This document shows positions 60,157 to 64,000 of a stretch of DNA of 64,000 nucleotides, piece after piece. A program made the translations under genes and the position numbers. The DNA is from Rhizobium sp. BK196 (GTDB lineage: Bacteria; Pseudomonadota; Alphaproteobacteria; Rhizobiales; Rhizobiaceae). The notes under the pieces are model-generated. The model saw only the letters and a list, made by a program, of their open reading frames with translations, ran no database searches and had not been told where the DNA came from. Every line of letters starts with the position of its first letter. The stretch's first letter is position 1. The stretch covers positions 310,001-374,000 of the forward strand of contig NZ_JACHZB010000001.1 of NCBI RefSeq assembly GCF_014193255.1. The letters are read 5' to 3'.

Positions 60157-62242
60157 TTTCCGCGCCTACCAACCCTCCTTCACCGCCGGCGAACTCTCGC
60201 CCGCACTCGGCGCGCGTGTCGATCTCACCAAATATCAGAGCGGTCTGCGCACGGCGCTGAATGTCTTTGTGCATCCGCATGGCGGTGTCTCGAACCGGGC
60301 CGGGCTGCAATTCGTTCATGAGATCAAGAATAGTGCGCTCCGCGCACGGCTGATCCGCTTCCAGTTCAATACCGAGCAGACCTATATCCTTGAGTTCGGC
60401 GACCACTATATCCGCATCTTCCGCGATGGCGGGCTGGTACTCTCGGGTGCGTCCCCCTACGAGGTCGCGACCGCCTACACGGCTGACGATGTGCAGGATC
60501 TCGTCTTCGTGCAGGAGGCGGATGTGCTCTACCTCTGCCACGTCAACCACCCCGTGCGCAAACTCGGGCGGCTGGCCGACGACAATTGGACATTGGTCAC
60601 TGTCCTGTTCAAGCCGCTGATCAATCCGCCGGCGGGCACACCGACGGTCAGCAAACCCGGCGATACAGCGGGCAAGCCGGGCTATGTGGCAACCACATAC
60701 CGCTATCGCATTTCCGCCGTGGCCGACAGCGGCGAGGAAAGCCTGCCGTCCAATGCCGGCGCCGTCGTCAACGATCTCGCCATCCAGGGCGGCATCAACC
60801 GTGTCACCTGGGCGGCGGTGTCAGGCGCGGCGCGCTATATCGTCTACCGCGACGACAACGGTATTTTCGGCTATGTCGGCGGCACGACGGGCCTCTCCTT
60901 CGATGACGAGAATATCACGCCCGACCTTTCCGACACGCCGCAGAGCGGCCGCAACCCTTTCGATGCGGCAGGCAATTATCCGCGCTGCGTCACCTTTATC
61001 GAGCAGCGCCTCGCCTTCGCCTCGACACAGAACGACCCGCAGGCTGTCTGGCTCAGCCAATCCGCCAATTACGAGAATTTCGGCGTCTCCTCGCCCGCCA
61101 AGGCAAGCGATGCCGTCACCTTCCGCATCCGCGCAAGGCAGGTGAACGAGATCCGCTCGATGATCTCGGTGCGCGGCCTGCTGCTGCTGACATCAGGCTC
61201 CGAATGGATCGTCACCGGCGGCTCGGCAGCGGATGCGATTTCCCCCTCCGCCATCAAGCTCGATAACCAGGGCTATCGTGGGGCCGCCAAGGTGCAGCCG
61301 ATCGTCGTCGGCAATACGGTGCTTTTTGCCCAGCGCCTTGGCGGCGTGGTGCGCGACTTCTCCTATGACTATACGCAGGACAGCTATGTCGGGAAGGACC
61401 TGACTATCCTCGCCCGCCACCTCTTCAAGGGACGCGAGATATCAGCCTGGGATTATGCCCAGGCGCCCGATTCCGTCGTCTGGGTGGTGCTCGACGACGG
61501 GGCGTTGGTCTCGCTCACCTACATGAAGGAGCAGGATGTCTGGGCCTGGACGCGCCACGAAAGCGGCGCCGATGCCGTCTTTGAAGATGTCACTGTCATC
61601 GAGGAGAACGGTGAGGACGTGCCCTATTTCATCGTTCGCCGCACAATCAATGGCCAGCAGAAACGCTATATCGAGCGGTTACACAGCCGCGCCTTCGAGG
61701 ATGTGCAGGATGCTTTTTTCGTTGACTGCGGCCTGACCTATTCCGGGCTTCCGGCCACCACGCTGAACGGCCTCGGCTATCTCGAGGGTCAGACGCTCGT
61801 GGCGCTCGCAGACGGCAATGTCGTGCGCAACCTGACCGTCACAGGTGGCAGCGTGCGGCTGCAGAACGCCGCCTCGAAAATCCATATCGGCCTGCCGGTG
61901 ACGGCGGCGATCCAGACGCTCGATCTCGATGTCGGCCAGGTGCAGGGCCTCGGGACTGTGCAGGGCCGCAGCAAATCCGTTTCCGAAGTGACCTTCCGGG
62001 TGGAGAATACCCGCGGCATCTTCACCGGGCCACAGGATGGTGCGCGCGAGGACGGCACATTGGTCGAATACAAACAGCGCCGCAACGAGAACTGGAACGA
62101 GGCGATCAGCCTCTATACCGGCGACCTGACCATCACTCCCTATTGGGACTGGAACACCAGCGGCGCCATGTGGGTGAAACAGTTCGACCCGCTTCCGATG
62201 ACGATCCTGTCCATCATGCCGGATGTCACCCTTGGCCGCTGA
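60149..62242 (+). CDS. Phage tail tubular protein B-like (nozzle)
   Basis: 697 residues from the ATG at 60149. The start FTAGELSPALGARVDLTKYQSGLRTALN and FVHPHGGVSNRAGLQFVHE are hallmarks of podovirus nozzle proteins. A fibronectin-type insert lies near residues 175-250 (YRISAVADSGEESLPS). The protein is beta-rich throughout, as required for the tubular tail. Length is close to T7 gp12 (794). It follows the A-like protein in the classical order. Confidence 0.85.
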   Translation: MADFRAYQPSFTAGELSPALGARVDLTKYQSGLRTALNVFVHPHGGVSNRAGLQFVHEIKNSALRARLIRFQFNTEQTYILEFGDHYIRIFRDGGLVLSGASPYEVATAYTADDVQDLVFVQEADVLYLCHVNHPVRKLGRLADDNWTLVTVLFKPLINPPAGTPTVSKPGDTAGKPGYVATTYRYRISAVADSGEESLPSNAGAVVNDLAIQGGINRVTWAAVSGAARYIVYRDDNGIFGYVGGTTGLSFDDENITPDLSDTPQSGRNPFDAAGNYPRCVTFIEQRLAFASTQNDPQAVWLSQSANYENFGVSSPAKASDAVTFRIRARQVNEIRSMISVRGLLLLTSGSEWIVTGGSAADAISPSAIKLDNQGYRGAAKVQPIVVGNTVLFAQRLGGVVRDFSYDYTQDSYVGKDLTILARHLFKGREISAWDYAQAPDSVVWVVLDDGALVSLTYMKEQDVWAWTRHESGADAVFEDVTVIEENGEDVPYFIVRRTINGQQKRYIERLHSRAFEDVQDAFFVDCGLTYSGLPATTLNGLGYLEGQTLVALADGNVVRNLTVTGGSVRLQNAASKIHIGLPVTAAIQTLDLDVGQVQGLGTVQGRSKSVSEVTFRVENTRGIFTGPQDGAREDGTLVEYKQRRNENWNEAISLYTGDLTITPYWDWNTSGAMWVKQFDPLPMTILSIMPDVTLGR

Positions 62243-62717
62243 AATCGCCATCATCAAGGCGCGGGCGAGCCATATACGCCAGATTGCCGGACGCATGCGC
62301 CAGGCCGACCGCGATGAGGTCTTCGCCGCTTCCGGGCGCTCGCCGCTTTCGGGGCTCTCCTTCTCCTACCGCCACTCTTCCCTTGCCTGGACCGCACTCT
62401 TCGATGGCCGGCCGGAGGTGATGTGGGGTGTCGGCGATATCAACATCCTAACCGGCATCGGTGCGCCCTGGCTGCTCGGCACGGACGCCGTGGAGAAGAA
62501 TTTCCGCAGCTTTCTCAAGATCTCGCGCAATTGGCCGGCTCAACTATTGAGCCGCTACGGCTTGCTTCGAAACTTTGTGGATGCGCGCAACGCGATCTCC
62601 CTGCGCTGGCTCGAATGGTTAGGCTTCCAGCTGTTCGAGCCGGTCGAGATCAACGGGCATTCATTCCGGCTATTCGAAATGCAGACAGCCCCTAAATCGG
62701 GAGAGACGAATGTGTGA
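62223..62717 (+). CDS. gp13-like internal virion/assembly protein
   Basis: 164 residues overlapping the nozzle gene by 20 bases. It has an acetyltransferase-like layout (HSSLAWTALFDGRPEVMWGVGDI, then GAPWLLGTDAVEKNFRSFLKISR and LRWLEWLGFQLFEPVEI) as in phage gp13/DUF2833 proteins. These are needed for virion maturation in T7; enzymatic activity is not established. The gene sits between nozzle and gp14 as expected. Confidence 0.7.
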   Translation: MSPLAAEIAIIKARASHIRQIAGRMRQADRDEVFAASGRSPLSGLSFSYRHSSLAWTALFDGRPEVMWGVGDINILTGIGAPWLLGTDAVEKNFRSFLKISRNWPAQLLSRYGLLRNFVDARNAISLRWLEWLGFQLFEPVEINGHSFRLFEMQTAPKSGETNV

Positions 62718-63222
62718 TCTTGGTCTTGCGCTGACACTGGGCTCGACGCTTCTCGGCGCCGCCGGCCAGGTGCAGCAGGCAAAGGCAACGGCAGAGGCGA
62801 ACAAATACAACGCCCAGGTCGCCGAAATGAATGCGCAGATCGCCGATAAACAGGCGAAGGATGCAATTGAGCGCGGCAAGCAGGAAGAGCAGCAGAAGCG
62901 CCTGCAGACATCCCAGCTCGAAGGCCGCCAGCGCGCGGCGATGGCCGCAAACGGCGTCGATCTCTCCTTCGGCTCGCCGCTCGATACGATCGTCGACGCC
63001 GCCAAGATGGGCGAGATCGACGCGCTGAATGTGCGCACCAATGCCTATCGCGAGGCCTACGGCTATAAGGTGCAGGGTACCAATCAGCTCGCGAGCGCCA
63101 AACTCGACCGCATGCGCGCCGACGCCGCCGTCAAGGGCGGTTATCTCGATGCAGTGGGAACGATCCTCGGCGGCTCGGGCAAGGTTTACACCCAGGCGAA
63201 AACGCTTGGATATATCAAGTGA
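62710..63222 (+). CDS. T7 gp14-like virion core (ejection) protein
   Basis: 170 residues, overlapping the previous gene by eight bases. MCDLGLALTLGSTLLGAAGQVQQ, then a long charged coiled coil (NAQIADKQAKDAIERGKQEE) and ANGVDLSFGSPLDTI, match the gp14 family. These proteins leave the virion first and form a pore in the outer membrane for DNA entry. The hydrophobic start would insert into the membrane. Confidence 0.8.
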   Translation: MCDLGLALTLGSTLLGAAGQVQQAKATAEANKYNAQVAEMNAQIADKQAKDAIERGKQEEQQKRLQTSQLEGRQRAAMAANGVDLSFGSPLDTIVDAAKMGEIDALNVRTNAYREAYGYKVQGTNQLASAKLDRMRADAAVKGGYLDAVGTILGGSGKVYTQAKTLGYIK

Positions 63223-63230
63223 GGTGAAGA

Positions 63231-64000
63231 ATGCCGACTGTTCCGACCTATCAGGATACGCAGCAGCGCGTAGCACTCCGCCCGGAATATACCGAGGGCT
63301 TCACGGTCAGGGCCGATGCGGAGGCGTTCGGCGCCGCCATCGGCCGCGGCATGCAGAATGCGGCAACCGGCCTCGGCACTCTGGCCGATGCCGTCGTGAA
63401 GGTCGAAGAGCTGGACAATGCCAACGCCGCCAAGGATCGCCAAACGAAATTCGGTGACTGGTCGCGCGAGGCGCTTCATGGCAAGGGGGGCTTCCTGACA
63501 CTGACCGGCCGCGCCGCCGTGGAAGGCCGCGCCGCCTTCGAAAAGCTTGCCGAGCAGAAGCGCGCCGAATTCGGCAAGGGGCTGACGCCGGGTGCTGCCC
63601 GCACCTATGAAGAGACCAGCCGCGCCAGCATGAACACGCTCCTGGACAGCACGATCCGCCACACATTCGACCAGCGCAAGGCGTGGTTTGCCGAGACTTC
63701 GGCCAACAGCATCAAATCCGCCGGCACCGGCGCCGTCGCCGTGTACCGCGATCCGGCCAAGGTGGATGCCGAGATCGGCAAGGGCGTGGCCGAGATCGAG
63801 CATCAGGGCCATATGCAGGGCTGGAGCAAGGAAAGGCTCGACCAGGAACGCGCCCGGTTCGTCTCCGACACGACGAAGAATGTCGCGCTGCGCATCGCCA
63901 ATGACAGCGCCATCAAGGCCGAGCAATATGTGAAAGACGCCCGCGACCGTATGCTGCCGGCCGACAGCACCGCCCTGCTGAAATCGCTGCAGCCCGCCGT
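63231..64000 (+). CDS. Internal virion protein (gp15-like), truncated by window edge
   Basis: 256 residues are visible from the ATG after GAGGTGAAGA, and the frame stays open to the last base. It is helical and charged (EGFTVRADAEAFGAAIGRGM, TRAAVEGRAAFEKLAEQKRAEFGKG read in parts, DQRKAWFAETSANSIKSAGTG). Size and position after gp14 suggest the long ejection-complex protein that spans the periplasm in T7-like phages. The family call is from gene order more than from sequence. Confidence 0.65.
   Translation, partial: MPTVPTYQDTQQRVALRPEYTEGFTVRADAEAFGAAIGRGMQNAATGLGTLADAVVKVEELDNANAAKDRQTKFGDWSREALHGKGGFLTLTGRAAVEGRAAFEKLAEQKRAEFGKGLTPGAARTYEETSRASMNTLLDSTIRHTFDQRKAWFAETSANSIKSAGTGAVAVYRDPAKVDAEIGKGVAEIEHQGHMQGWSKERLDQERARFVSDTTKNVALRIANDSAIKAEQYVKDARDRMLPADSTALLKSLQPA

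Overview
The window looks like a piece of a Rhizobium-type chromosome (Rhizobiales). This rests on high-GC coding sequence packed with families typical of rhizobia (DUF982, DUF1236 with glycine zipper, KTSC, DUF4952, an RTX pair), and on dispersed intergenic hairpins that resemble rhizobial mosaic elements. No rRNA, tRNA or CRISPR array was found. Species-level placement is not possible from the sequence alone.

Both ends carry podovirus-type virion genes on the + strand. The left end (2-5924) holds a portal protein cut by the window edge, a Bbp19-like protein, a scaffold, a major capsid protein of the epsilon15 gp7/BPP-1 type, a Bbp16-like capsid cement protein, a small protein and an SGNH hydrolase that may be a tail enzyme. 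The right end (59521-64000) holds tail tubular A-like and B-like proteins, a gp13-like protein, a gp14-like virion core protein and a long internal virion protein that runs off the window. Head genes then tail/ejection genes is the usual order of one structural operon, yet about 53.6 kb of apparently ordinary bacterial DNA lies between the halves. No integrase, terminase, repressor or lysis gene is visible.

The middle reads as follows. 5.9-17.4 kb is an accessory-looking stretch with two related secreted RTX proteins flanking a membrane acyltransferase, plus small proteins. 17.7-25.0 kb is one long minus-strand operon: two DUF805 membrane proteins, then DUF4129, DUF4350, MoxR ATPase, DUF58, SpoIIM-like and RDD proteins, mostly joined by overlapping stop/start codons. 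25.3-32.5 kb has small envelope proteins, two DUF1236 proteins, a DUF2314 protein, a class III cyclase and an M48 metallopeptidase. 32.5-34.4 kb is a type II restriction-modification pair of ApaLI type. 34.7-46.6 kb has a cytochrome P460, a histidine kinase/response regulator pair, VOC and SRPBCC proteins, an immunity-like group (uncharacterised protein, SMI1/KNR4, HNH), a MerR/MFS divergent pair, a stand-alone LolC/E-like periplasmic domain, a DUF4375 protein and an SDR. 46.8-49.7 kb is a metal-efflux module: CDF transporter, CsoR/RcnR-type sensor, YqaA-like protein and NicO-family transporter, preceded by a perfect 18-bp palindrome with a G-tract. 49.9-59.3 kb has a secreted Gly/Ser-rich protein, a transglutaminase-like protein, a fluoride riboswitch with crcB, a LuxR-type large ATPase regulator, a LysR regulator next to an AEC transporter, and a DUF6892 protein.

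Several intergenic elements recur. Three copies of a composite element pair a GAAAAGGGTG...CACCCTTTTC hairpin with a TCGGAC-N4-GTCCGA dyad, always in the same order upstream of a minus-strand gene. Two further sites carry the dyad or a close variant alone. Other palindromic elements lie at 9.64-9.75, 15.85, 52.5-52.7 and 55.87-56.0 kb.
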